64,000 bases of DNA from Secundilactobacillus mixtipabuli. GTDB lineage: Bacteria > Bacillota > Bacilli > Lactobacillales > Lactobacillaceae. The notes under the pieces are model-generated. The model searched no databases, had not been told where the DNA came from, and saw only the letters and a list, made by a program, of their open reading frames with translations. The stretch lies in assembly GCF_002217925.1 (NCBI RefSeq), contig NZ_BCMF01000010.1, forward strand, positions 38,116 to 102,115, written 5' to 3'. A program made the translations under genes and the position numbers. Positions 29,870 through 39,418 of the stretch are shown here, piece after piece. Every line of letters starts with the position of its first letter. Positions within the stretch are counted from its first letter, which is position 1.

Positions 29870-32794
29870 ATGAGAATAACTAACCGATTTAGTAAACCAA
29901 TGGCAGAGCAATTACGCCAATTTGAGTCTAATAATGAAAAGTGCTGGGTACGTATGGGAATAGTCACCGTCACGCTGTTAACAGGATTTACTTTCAGTAT
30001 GACGGTGACTGGTGTCCAGGCATCAGCAACTCAAGAAACCGATGCTAGCAGTGCGACTACTATTTCTGTAAGTTCTGAAAGTTCTGCAAATTCTGGTTCA
30101 AAAGAGACTTCGCAATCATCCGCAGAGGCATCAACAAAGTCGAGCAGTAATGATACCTCAGTGTCAAAAGCAGATAGTAGTACCACTGCTTCTAGAAATC
30201 AATCGAGTAGCTCAGCGAACGCATCATCTGCGTCTTCTGATCAGTCTAGTGTGGATAGTTCGAGTTCACCAAGTACAGATGATTCGAGTCAGTCTAGTGC
30301 AAACAAGCCAGCTACTGATGTCAATGGTCATTTACTGAATCTTGATGCTTCAAGCAAGCCAAAGGAAACAAGTTCATCGCCTGCGACTAAAGCAACTGAT
30401 GAAAAAACCGGCACTCAAACCGCGGATATCGTCAAAGATACAACTGGTAATTATTGGTTACCAGTGGCCGACGAAAAGACGGGAGTTAACACCTATACCC
30501 AATTTACCGACTACACTTACAGTCAAAACACGGATAGTTCGACATACACCATTACAGGGTATACAGGTGATTTACAAAAATACCTTGCGGGTGGTTCTAC
30601 ACCTGCAGCGGTATCTGCTGTAGATATTACTTTACCGGATACGTATAACGGGAATACCGTTACAGCAATTGCTGATAATGCGTTTAATGGCGCCGGCATT
30701 AGTGGCAATATTGTGATTCCTGATACAGTGAAATCGATTGGTGCAGGTGCGTTTGCAAATAACAAAATTACCGCAGTCAAGATGCCTGATTCAGTGAATA
30801 GTATTGGTGCAGGGGCTTTTGCCAATAATCAAATTTCAGGTACCGTTAAAATGCCTTTTCAAGTCAATATTGGTGATAATGCATTTGCGAATAATAAAAT
30901 TACCGGTGTTGTGATGGGCAATAACACTTGGTTCACAGGTGACGGAACGTTTGCTAACAACTTGATTACTAGTCTTGATTTAGGAACAGGCGTGACATTA
31001 ATCGGTAAAGGTGCGTTTGAAAACAATCGACTAACGACATTGACTGTACCGGATCAAGTTGGCATTATTAATGACGATGCTTTTCAAAATAATCAATTAT
31101 TAACGACAATTAATTTGGGTGCCGCATTAACACAAATTGGGACATCTGCATTTGAATCAGATGCATTAACAACACTAACGTTGCCAAACACCGTAACGAG
31201 TATTGGTGATCAGGCATTTGCAGGCAATCAGTTAACAAAAGTGTCTTTAGATAGCAATCTTCTATCTATTGGGACGGGTGCATTCTCAAATAATAAAATT
31301 ACTGATATGATTACAATTCCTGATAAGGTGACAGGTATTGGTGACAACGCCTTTGCGAATAATCAGATTGGGGCGTTAACGCTAGGTGCTAATGTTCAAA
31401 GAATTGGAACTAATGCTTTTACGAGTAATAGGATCACCGGTACAGTCGATATCCCTAATGCGGTGATTTATATTGGCGATGACGCTTTTGCAAATAATCA
31501 AATTGATACATTAAAGCTAGGTACTAATGTTCAAACAATCGGAACCAATGCCTTTTTAAATAATAAGATTAGTCATGCATTGACAATTCCTGATTCAGTA
31601 ACTGAACTGGGTGCCTATGCTTTTATGAATAATGAAATTCCTACAGTGGATTTAAGCAATAAGATAACAAAAATTAATGCTGATACTTTTGCGAATAACA
31701 AACTTACTCATTTAGTAATTCCAAATGCAGTTACTAATATTAGTGATAGCGCCTTTATGAATAACGGGATTACTAGCCTGACACTAGACAATAATCTCCA
31801 AACAATTGACAACAATGCTTTTGCAAATAATCAAATTCACGATACATTTACCATCCCTGGTAGTATATATGCAATCGGTGAAAACGCCTTTTTAAATAAT
31901 CAAATTGGCGAGTTAGTGCTGGATAAAGCAGATTCAGGCATTAATCAAACAATAGCTACTAACGCGTTTGCCCAGAATGAAATTAGTAAGGTTATCAATA
32001 ACTCTGGGAATAAATCAGCTGACTTCTTGAGTAATCAAAAAGCCCAAGTTATTGTGCATGCTGCTGCAACAGCGACTCAGATTGAAAACATTGGTAAGGC
32101 CATTGGAAACCAAATTGGTATCACACTACCTGAAGTTTTAACATTTGTTGATAGTACTGGTAAACAATGGGCTTATGATTGGCATACAGATACTCTCACT
32201 ATTCCAAATGGAGAGACAATGCCAGCTCAAGTTACTTTTAAATTTAGCTCGGCTGGTTCTGCCAGTTACGGGACAAATGATTTGATCGTTATTCTGGAGC
32301 AAAAAGGAAGTTCAACTACTGGTGGATCGACTACTACGCCGCCAACCACGCCAACTTCACCAATTACACCAACCACGCCAACTTCACCAATTACACCAAC
32401 TGCGCCAACCACACCTACGAAGCCTAATCCCACGACTAAGCCTAATTCTTCAACCGATAAGGGCGGGGCAGTTACAACACCCAATAAGAAACCTGAAACG
32501 GTGACTCAATCAGCGGATGATCGTGGTCACGCTAATGGCCGACCTGAGACGGTGGGTAAGGCCCATTCTGTAACGCGTGAAGTTGAGGATACGCAGGGGG
32601 AGCATGCTTTAGCTTCTCAGCCTGAATTAAGTCAAAATGATAGTCAGCGACAATCAACAGAAGCACAACAAACGGCTCCTCGCTTGCCTCAAACAAACGA
32701 GCGGGCATCCTTTAAGCCGTCCCTTATTGGTGCTTTACTTCTAAGCATCCTTGGCTGGTTTGGTCTCGCACGTCGGAAACATGAGAATGATTAG
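29870..32794 (+). CDS. LPxTG-anchored surface protein with BspA-type leucine-rich repeats
   Basis: 974 aa. The long basic leader plus hydrophobic segment (residues 1-52, ending VQASA) is a sortase-substrate signal peptide. A Ser/Thr-rich region (about 52-185) follows. More than 20 imperfect BspA-like (LRR_5) repeats run from about residue 235 to 740, each with a core such as AFANNQI followed by ...L.L...V..IG. Then a ~90-residue domain, a Pro/Thr repeat stalk (PTTPTSPIT units near 825-865) and the sorting signal LPQTN with a hydrophobic stretch and RRKHEND tail. Such proteins bind host or matrix ligands; the ligand here is unknown. Stands alone between two terminators. Confidence 0.93.
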   Translation: MRITNRFSKPMAEQLRQFESNNEKCWVRMGIVTVTLLTGFTFSMTVTGVQASATQETDASSATTISVSSESSANSGSKETSQSSAEASTKSSSNDTSVSKADSSTTASRNQSSSSANASSASSDQSSVDSSSSPSTDDSSQSSANKPATDVNGHLLNLDASSKPKETSSSPATKATDEKTGTQTADIVKDTTGNYWLPVADEKTGVNTYTQFTDYTYSQNTDSSTYTITGYTGDLQKYLAGGSTPAAVSAVDITLPDTYNGNTVTAIADNAFNGAGISGNIVIPDTVKSIGAGAFANNKITAVKMPDSVNSIGAGAFANNQISGTVKMPFQVNIGDNAFANNKITGVVMGNNTWFTGDGTFANNLITSLDLGTGVTLIGKGAFENNRLTTLTVPDQVGIINDDAFQNNQLLTTINLGAALTQIGTSAFESDALTTLTLPNTVTSIGDQAFAGNQLTKVSLDSNLLSIGTGAFSNNKITDMITIPDKVTGIGDNAFANNQIGALTLGANVQRIGTNAFTSNRITGTVDIPNAVIYIGDDAFANNQIDTLKLGTNVQTIGTNAFLNNKISHALTIPDSVTELGAYAFMNNEIPTVDLSNKITKINADTFANNKLTHLVIPNAVTNISDSAFMNNGITSLTLDNNLQTIDNNAFANNQIHDTFTIPGSIYAIGENAFLNNQIGELVLDKADSGINQTIATNAFAQNEISKVINNSGNKSADFLSNQKAQVIVHAAATATQIENIGKAIGNQIGITLPEVLTFVDSTGKQWAYDWHTDTLTIPNGETMPAQVTFKFSSAGSASYGTNDLIVILEQKGSSTTGGSTTTPPTTPTSPITPTTPTSPITPTAPTTPTKPNPTTKPNSSTDKGGAVTTPNKKPETVTQSADDRGHANGRPETVGKAHSVTREVEDTQGEHALASQPELSQNDSQRQSTEAQQTAPRLPQTNERASFKPSLIGALLLSILGWFGLARRKHEND

Positions 32795-32815
32795 TCAATA
32801 AATTAAAGACAACAC

Positions 32816-32852
32816 AAAAACGCCTTCGCAGAGATCCTGCGGAGGCGTTTTT
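32816..32852. terminator. bidirectional terminator
   Basis: AAAAACGCCTTCGCAG with complementary arm CTGCGGAGGCGTTTTT between the surface protein and the convergent exporter gene. Confidence 0.92.
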
Positions 32853-32868
32853 CAATGAGTTTAACTAT

Positions 32869-34287
32869 TTAGTGTTCCGTTTTAAATGAGCGTGTCGTAA
32901 ACGCGATAATTAATGCGATAAGCGACAAGATGAGTGGCAAGTAGACCGCCACATGGATACCAGCTGTAAAGGCACCCTGAGCACTCGCATGACTCGCAGC
33001 TTGACCGATACCCAGGAGGCTAGTGGCTAAAGCTGTTGAGATAGCGCCGACAATCTGCTGCATGGTATTCATGATCGTACTACCATCGCCGGATGTCGGT
33101 CCTGCTAAGGCATTAAGGGCATGGGTTTGAGCTGGTGACATTGCTAAAGGACAACCAATCATTAAGATGACGTGTGCGGCAATGACGAACATCACAGCAG
33201 TGTGAGTACTGGTCGTTAATAGCATGATGCTACCAATAATAGCAATGAGGAAGCCTAATCGAGTTAGCCATTTAGCACCGAAGTTATCAAATAAGCGACC
33301 TGAAACGGCGGAAACTAAGGCATTCACAATCCCACCTGGTAGCATGATAATACCGGTCATGGCAACGGGCAGTAACAATCCTTTTTGCATATACATTGGT
33401 AAAATATACATGGCAGAAAGAATAATCCCGAAATCTAACATCACCATTAAAGCACCAGCACGAAATGCCGGATTAGCAAAAATCTTCAAGTTTAAGATGG
33501 GTGTGGCAATGTGAACTTGACGGTAAGTGTAAGCTGCTAATACGACGATACCGAGCAATAATAAGCCTAAGACAAGTGGTGAACCCCAGCCGTGTGAACT
33601 GGCGAAGCTGACTGCGGTAACAACACTGGCAAAACCAATAACACTGGTCAAAATAGATAAGATATCAATTTTAGGTTTCGTTAATTGACCGACATTTTCT
33701 AGTGAAGTCAAAGCGAAGATCAGAGCAATGACTAAGAAGGGTACAAATGCCCAGAAGATCCAGTGCCAAGAAAGCTTAGCTAAGATCAAACCGGTCAAAG
33801 TAGGGCCAATGGCTGGCGCAAACATGATAACCATGGCGCAGGCACCCATAGCGGCCCCAATTTTAGCTGGTGAGAAGACCTGCATGGCAACCGTAAACAT
33901 TAACGGTAGGATCAAACCAGTAGCGATACCTTGAATCATTCGTCCGAATAATAAAATTGGAAAACTTGGTGCTAATGCTGCAATAATGGCACCTACAAGA
34001 AAATCTGATAGACCAAAAATAACGACTTGCCGAGTGGTGAACCACTTGGTAATTAAACTGTTAAGCGGCAGTACGACCCCAATGACTAACATGTAGCCAG
34101 TCACTAACCATTGTGCGGTTGCGGTGGTAATCCCTAAGCTAGCCATCAGACTTGGTAATGCAATATTTAACGACGTTTCACTAAACATACCAACAAAGGC
34201 ACCAATCAGCATACTAACCATGGCTAGTGCTGGGTGCTTGATGGTAACTCGTGGCCGAGAAGAGGCCATTGTTGCTTGTTGTTCCAT
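32869..34287 (-). CDS. 14-TM major facilitator multidrug exporter (DHA2/EmrB-QacA family)
   Basis: 472 aa with about 14 hydrophobic segments. DHA2 features are seen: ETSLNIALPSLMASLG in helix 1, ATAQWLVTGYMLVIGVVLPL in helix 2, and GPTLTGLILAKLSWHWIFWAFVPF corresponding to motif C and the following loop. Proton-driven export of hydrophobic drugs or metabolites; substrate unknown. No neighbouring regulator is visible. Confidence 0.9.
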   Translation of the reverse strand: MEQQATMASSRPRVTIKHPALAMVSMLIGAFVGMFSETSLNIALPSLMASLGITTATAQWLVTGYMLVIGVVLPLNSLITKWFTTRQVVIFGLSDFLVGAIIAALAPSFPILLFGRMIQGIATGLILPLMFTVAMQVFSPAKIGAAMGACAMVIMFAPAIGPTLTGLILAKLSWHWIFWAFVPFLVIALIFALTSLENVGQLTKPKIDILSILTSVIGFASVVTAVSFASSHGWGSPLVLGLLLLGIVVLAAYTYRQVHIATPILNLKIFANPAFRAGALMVMLDFGIILSAMYILPMYMQKGLLLPVAMTGIIMLPGGIVNALVSAVSGRLFDNFGAKWLTRLGFLIAIIGSIMLLTTSTHTAVMFVIAAHVILMIGCPLAMSPAQTHALNALAGPTSGDGSTIMNTMQQIVGAISTALATSLLGIGQAASHASAQGAFTAGIHVAVYLPLILSLIALIIAFTTRSFKTEH

Positions 34288-34521
34288 TGAATAAATTCCT
34301 CGCTTTCAGAAAACTTTTTTGCACAATGGGTTACATTACCAGAAAAAAGTCGTCTTCGTAAGTTAAATTTTTATGAGACCATTAATTTTTAATGTTCCGC
34401 TATCCTGATATGGGATGACGACACAACTAAAATAACTTAGCAGGAGTAGTCGTCACAACTTGGTTTCATTTGTGCTAAAATGTAACTACTATTATCATCG
34501 ACAAAGCAGGGGAGTCTGAAG

Positions 34522-36543
34522 ATGAACGGTTTATTTTCAAGAACGAATTTACCTGAGTTTTTAAGGAATAGACGTCTTCGCGGTCTGGCATTATTCATGA
34601 TCGCGTTATCAGTTGCAGGAATTGTTCTGGCCTTTTTATTTTCATGGGTTTTAGGGTTACTCGCATTAGTGGCAGTCGTGACTAGCTTAGTGTTTGCTTT
34701 TAATACCATGAATGAGATTAGTGCTGATATGAACCGGTATATTGCTGACCTGTCATTTCGGATTAATCGTGGCGAACAAGAGGCATTGATCGATATGCCA
34801 GTTGGGGTCATGATTTTTGGCGATAATGACGCCATTGAGTGGGTCAACCCTTACTTACAGCAATACTTTGGTGACGAAACTGTGTTGAGTAAACGGATGA
34901 GCGATGTCGATCCGGAGCTGGAAAATTTAATTCAAGCACATGTAGATGATGAGCAGCCGCAGACGGTTACTTGGCGAGACCGCCAATTCTCGTTTTTAGT
35001 TCAAAAAGATTTCCGCGCGGTTTACATGATTGAAGTCACTCACTTTACTCAAATTGAGCAGCGCTACGAAAACGAACGAATCGCGATTGGTCAGGTTTTC
35101 CTGGATAACTACGATGAAGTGACGCAGTCAATGACTGATCAAGAAATATCTAATTTGAGAAATTACGTGACGAACGAACTCTCTGTTTAGGCTCAGCATT
35201 TTGGGATGTACCTGAAGCGGCTGGATGATGATCACTACCTGGTTTTCATGTATGCGCAAGCGATGAGAGCGGTGGAAAACGATAAATTCAGTATTTTGGA
35301 TACCATCCGTGAAAGTACGTCTAAACAAAACTTCCCGTTAACGCTTAGTATTGGGATTGCTTATGGTGGCGCTGATTTGACTAAGTTGGCGGATCAGGCT
35401 CAGAGCAACCTTGATCTGGCCCTCGGCCGTGGTGGTGACCAAGTCGTTGTGCGGGCTCAGGATGAAGAGGCCCGTTTCTATGGTGGCAAGACCAACCCAA
35501 TGGAGAAGCGGACGCGGGTCCGTGCACGGATGATTTCACAGGCCCTACAGGAGTTAATGAATCAGTCTGATGCAATCTTCGTCCAGGGACATCACCAGCC
35601 CGATATGGACTCAATTGGCGCTTGTATGGGGATTCGGCGGATCGCTCAGATGAACCAGAAGGTCTGCTATATCATTTTGGATCGTAACGATGTTCATAGT
35701 GACGTGCAGCGCCTATTGAATTCGCTCAAAGACTACCCTGAAATTAATGATGCGATTATTACGCCTGACGAAGCTTTGGCTAAGATGACGAAACAGAGTC
35801 TGTTAGTCATGGTGGATCACTCTAAGCCATCGTTATCGATTTCACCTGAACTTTATCACCAACTTGAAAACCGGGTCATGATTATTGATCATCACCGTCG
35901 GGGCGAGGAATTCCCTGAAAATCCAATGCTGGTTTACATTGAACCATATGCTAGCTCAACTTGTGAGCTGATTACCGAGATGTTTGAATATCAATCACAA
36001 GAAAGCGAACCAATCAATAAGATTGAAGCGACAGCGATGCTGACCGGGATCTTTATTGATACCAAGTCATTCTCCCTGAGAACGGGTTCACGGACCTTTG
36101 ACGCCGCTAGCTACTTACGTTCAGCTGGTGCCGATTCGGTTCAAATGCAGCAGTTTATGAAGGAAAACGTGGATAGTTATCTGCAACGGAATCACTTGAT
36201 TGAACTCGTGACGTTTGTGAACGAGGACATGGCGGTGATTGCCGGTGAAGAAGATGAAGTTTATGATTCTGTGACGGCTGCTCAAGCAGCGGATGATCTG
36301 CTTAATATGTCCGGTGTGGATGCCTCATTTGTCATTACTAAGCGCGAAGATGGCCGAATTGGGATTTCTGCTCGAAGCATGGGTGAAATTAACGTTCAGG
36401 TCATCATGGAAAAGATGGGTGGCGGCGGTCACTTATCGAGTGGTGCAACTCAAATCGCTGACAGCACGGTTACGGAAGTAAAGGAACAGCTGGTTGCTAT
36501 TTTAAAGGCACAAACGGATGATCAGCCAGCATCTGCGTCATAA
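34522..36543 (+). pseudogene. gdpP: c-di-AMP phosphodiesterase GdpP, interrupted by an in-frame TAG
   Basis: GdpP hydrolyses c-di-AMP to pApA at the membrane. The frame from ATG 34522 reads 222 codons: two membrane helices (about 24-65), a PAS-like domain (about 80-185) and the start of a degenerate GGDEF domain. It then meets TAG at 35188-35190. The same frame continues without further stops to 36543, through the rest of the GGDEF domain, the DHH domain (GHHQPDMDSIG, VDHSKP, IIDHHRR) and DHHA1 (GGGGHLSSGATQ). The context ...NELSV-stop-AQHFGMYLKR fits loss of a Trp codon (TGG to TAG). An ATG at 35206 could restart the catalytic part but has no SD and would lack the membrane and PAS parts. Upstream of rplI and dnaB, as is usual for gdpP. 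Confidence 0.92.
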
Positions 36544-36698
36544 AAAACGGTTATTTAACTTTACCGAATCGCGTTGCTGGGGTTATTTAAACAGGGCTCG
36601 ATTTATGGTAAAGTTATTAAATGAAAGCTCCCAAAATGGGATCGAGAAAGTCTCGACATATCGGCGTTGGCCGTTGTGTCGGATAAGGAGGACTTGTT

Positions 36699-37151
36699 GT
36701 GAAAGTTATTTTTTTGCAAGATGTTCGCGGCAAAGGTAAGCGCGGCGAAATTAAGAACGTTCCAGATGGCTATGCCCAAAACTTTTTAATCAAGCAAGGG
36801 AAGGCAAAGGCTGCAACGGCTAATGCAATCAGTCAGCTTAAGGGTCAGCAAAAAGCTGAAGCTAAGCGCGAAGAAGAAGAACGTCAGGAAGCCGAAGCCG
36901 TTAAGAAGGTTTTGGAAGACGATAAAACAATCGTTCAATTAGCGGCAAAAGCAGGTACTGACGGTCGGCTGTTTGGGTCGATTCCAAGTAAGCAGATCGC
37001 ACAGGCATTGGAAAAGCAGTATGGCATCAAATTGGATAAGCGAAAGATTGAATTACGCGAACCGATTAAAGTGATGGGCTTTGTGAACGTGCCCGTTAAA
37101 TTACATCAAGATGTGACTGGCCGAATTCGGGTTCATATCTCAGAAAAGTAA
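36699..37151 (+). CDS. rplI: 50S ribosomal protein L9
   Basis: 150 aa, GTG start with AAGGAGG upstream. N-domain signature [30 protein letters not shown], a long central helix and a C-terminal rRNA-binding domain. Lies 155 bp after gdpP and 82 bp before dnaB, the conserved gdpP-rplI-dnaB order. Confidence 0.97.
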   Translation: MKVIFLQDVRGKGKRGEIKNVPDGYAQNFLIKQGKAKAATANAISQLKGQQKAEAKREEEERQEAEAVKKVLEDDKTIVQLAAKAGTDGRLFGSIPSKQIAQALEKQYGIKLDKRKIELREPIKVMGFVNVPVKLHQDVTGRIRVHISEK

Positions 37152-37233
37152 TTTGAAGTCCATTTTCTAAGGGTCGTCGGCAAAGTCAGTTTGCCCCGAC
37201 CCTTTCGTTTATCATAGCAAGGGGTAATTAATA

Positions 37234-38625
37234 ATGAGTGAAGGGTTGAGAGATCAAACGCCACCTCAAAATATTGAGGCAGAAAAAGCGGTGCTTGGGG
37301 CCATCTTTTTAAACGGCGATGCCCTAGTCGACGCAATGGAACAACTTACCGCGGATGATTTCTATCGTCGTGCGCATGGGTTGATTTTCCAGACAATGGT
37401 TAATTTAAACGATCGTGATGAAGCCATTGATGTGGTAACGGTCTCAGATGAACTCAAGCGGCTTAACCAGCTTGAAGATATCGGTGGTATGCCTTATATT
37501 GCTGAATTAGCGGCGGCTGTTCCAACGGCTGCTAACGTGGGCTACTATGCCAAAATCGTTGCTCAGAAGGCCATTTTACGGCGGTTGATTCAAACGGCTA
37601 CTAAGATCGTCACGGATGGCTATTCTGAAGACGAACCAGTGGCTGACATACTGGATCAGGCCGAGCAAGCCATTATGAATGTCAACGAATCACGCAATCG
37701 AGCTGGTTTTAAAGCCATCAAGGATGTGCTGAATTCCACGTTTGAAGAGATTGACCGGCTATCACAACAAGGTGATACGGTAACGGGATTGTCCACTGGT
37801 TATCCTGATTTAGATAAAATGACAACGGGGCTTCATGACGACGAGTTGATGATTTTAGCCGCGCGTCCTGCCGTTGGTAAAACGGCATTCGCCCTCAATA
37901 TCGCGCAAAATGTAGGGACAAAAACGGATAAAACGGTAGCCATCTTTAGTCTTGAAATGAGTGCTGAATCTTTAGTTAACCGGATGCTGTGTGCGGAAGG
38001 CAGTATTAATGCCAATCATTTGCGGACGGGTCAGCTTGAAGAGGGCGAATGGCAGAACCTGATTGTTGCAATGGGGAGCTTGTCAAAGGCTAAGATCTTC
38101 ATCGATGATACGGCCGGGATTAAAATGTCGGAGATTCGGGCTAAATGCCGTCGGTTAGATAAGGAACAAAACGGTAATTTAGGCTTAGTTGTGGTTGATT
38201 ATTTACAACTGGTTGAAAGTACTGGTGCTGAAAACCGGCAACAAGAAGTTTCTGCCATTTCACGGCAACTTAAAAAATTGGCCAAGGAACTGCACGTGCC
38301 AGTTATTGCGTTATCACAACTATCTCGTGGTGTGGAACAGCGTCAGGATAAGCGGCCGGTTTTGTCGGATATTCGTGAGTCTGGTTCAATTGAACAAGAT
38401 GCCGATATCGTGTCATTCCTGTATCGTGATGACTACTATGAACGGGATGAAGATGACAATGACAGCGGTGATGGCGGTGGCAGTGACGACGACCAAAACG
38501 TTGGCGAAGTTGAAGTCATTATTGAAAAGAACCGTTCAGGTCCACGAGGAACGGTAAAATTGCTGTTTGTGAAGTCGTATAATAAGTTCTCCTCGATAGC
38601 GTATGGGGCGGAACCAAATAAGTAA
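37234..38625 (+). CDS. dnaB: replicative DNA helicase DnaB
   Basis: 463 aa. N-terminal helical domain (NIEAEKAVLGAIF), then a RecA-like ATPase with Walker A ARPAVGKTAFALN and Walker B GLVVVDYLQL. The expected SRGVEQRQDKRPVLSDIRESGSIEQDAD block follows with intact residues. There is a Gly/Asp/Ser-rich insert near 408-426 (DDNDSGDGGGSDDD) before the conserved EVIIEKNRSGPRGTVKLLF end. Repeat copy C begins 6 bases after the stop. Confidence 0.97.
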   Translation: MSEGLRDQTPPQNIEAEKAVLGAIFLNGDALVDAMEQLTADDFYRRAHGLIFQTMVNLNDRDEAIDVVTVSDELKRLNQLEDIGGMPYIAELAAAVPTAANVGYYAKIVAQKAILRRLIQTATKIVTDGYSEDEPVADILDQAEQAIMNVNESRNRAGFKAIKDVLNSTFEEIDRLSQQGDTVTGLSTGYPDLDKMTTGLHDDELMILAARPAVGKTAFALNIAQNVGTKTDKTVAIFSLEMSAESLVNRMLCAEGSINANHLRTGQLEEGEWQNLIVAMGSLSKAKIFIDDTAGIKMSEIRAKCRRLDKEQNGNLGLVVVDYLQLVESTGAENRQQEVSAISRQLKKLAKELHVPVIALSQLSRGVEQRQDKRPVLSDIRESGSIEQDADIVSFLYRDDYYERDEDDNDSGDGGGSDDDQNVGEVEVIIEKNRSGPRGTVKLLFVKSYNKFSSIAYGAEPNK

Positions 38626-38630
38626 GGTGT

Positions 38631-38762
38631 AAGGTGCGGAAACAAGGCGTTTAGAAACTGGAGCATAAGGGCACTTAGGCATAAATCCCGAACTTGGATT
38701 TGTGCCGAGGTGCCCTTATGCTCCAGTTTTTGCCTTGTTGTAGCCCGATTAGGCTAGATAAC
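38631..38762 (+). repeat. long-hairpin intergenic element, copy C
   Basis: 132 bp right after dnaB. Begins AAGGTGCGGAAAC as in copy A. The hairpin is the most complete of the three: CAAGGC ... CTGGAGCATAAGGGCAC ... GTGCCCTTATGCTCCAG ... GCCTTG, a stem of roughly 40 bp. It ends with GTTGTAGCCCGATTAGGCT and GATAA. Similarity to copy A continues weakly for another 25 bases (CCAAC...ACACAC). Confidence 0.85.
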
Positions 38763-39418
38763 AGCCAACAACCTTGACACACCTCACCATCCATGCGATA
38801 CTATCAAACGGTGCCAAACCATGGCGGGATTCCAAAGATCGGCGCATTCGTGCGTTCCGAAGGTCGGCGGGCCTGCCTTTTCTATTGCAATTAAATGATC
38901 CGACCACCATTAAGTGGTCGGTTTTTTTGTCGATTGAGATTGTGGAGAATGAGGTTCCACTAAGTGGTGAGTTAAAAGAGCCACCGCACAAAAAGAACCT
39001 CATCACATTAGGGGTTGTGATGAGGTTCAAAGGGGATCGATAACGTTTTATGAATAGGTTTGTCCTGATTTAGGGGAGGAGGAAAAATCGAAAAAATGTT
39101 ATCTAGTTTAAAAGGGAAGCCAATTAAGATTTAATTGACTATGGTTAAATGATACGCAATAAATATGATGAAAATATGAAGTTTTTCATGCTACTTTCTA
39201 AAGGAATCGTTATGAAATGGTAAAGTGTGAAGCAGAATTAAGTATGCATAAAATTTTGATTATATTATAAAAATGCATTTCATACTAGTGGAAACTTGAC
39301 TATTACTAATATTTTCAATAAGAAATGTGGTTGCAAGTCGATACTAATAAGAAGATAATAAAAAACGCCTAAGTCTCATTTTTCCCTCATAACAAATAAT
39401 ACTTAAGGAGTGCTTAAA
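38763..39418. other. gene-free region between dnaB and the Ldh-family gene
   Basis: About 650 bp without a supported gene. It holds a terminator-like hairpin with T7 at 38900-38928 (CCGACCAC/GTGGTCGG) and an inverted repeat at 38995-39028 (GAACCTCATCACA and complement, no T-run). The AT-rich stretch to 39400 probably carries the promoter of the next gene. An 89-codon frame at 38774 lacks an SD and protein-like composition. Confidence 0.6.

Noticed and set aside
30700..32000. Repetitive DNA in the surface gene as a mobile or satellite repeat
   Set aside because: The period matches the leucine-rich repeat protein unit and keeps the reading frame.
32330..32450. Direct repeats resembling a CRISPR array
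   Set aside because: These are in-frame Pro/Thr codon repeats of the wall-spanning stalk of the surface protein; no unique spacers and no cas genes.
35206..36543. Independent 445-aa DHH phosphodiesterase gene
   Set aside because: It is in the same frame as the upstream 222 codons with a single stop between, lacks an SD, and starts inside the degenerate GGDEF domain; it is the rest of gdpP.
38774..39043. 89-codon frame after repeat copy C
   Set aside because: No SD, spans the 38900 terminator and an inverted repeat, and the translation does not look like a folded protein.
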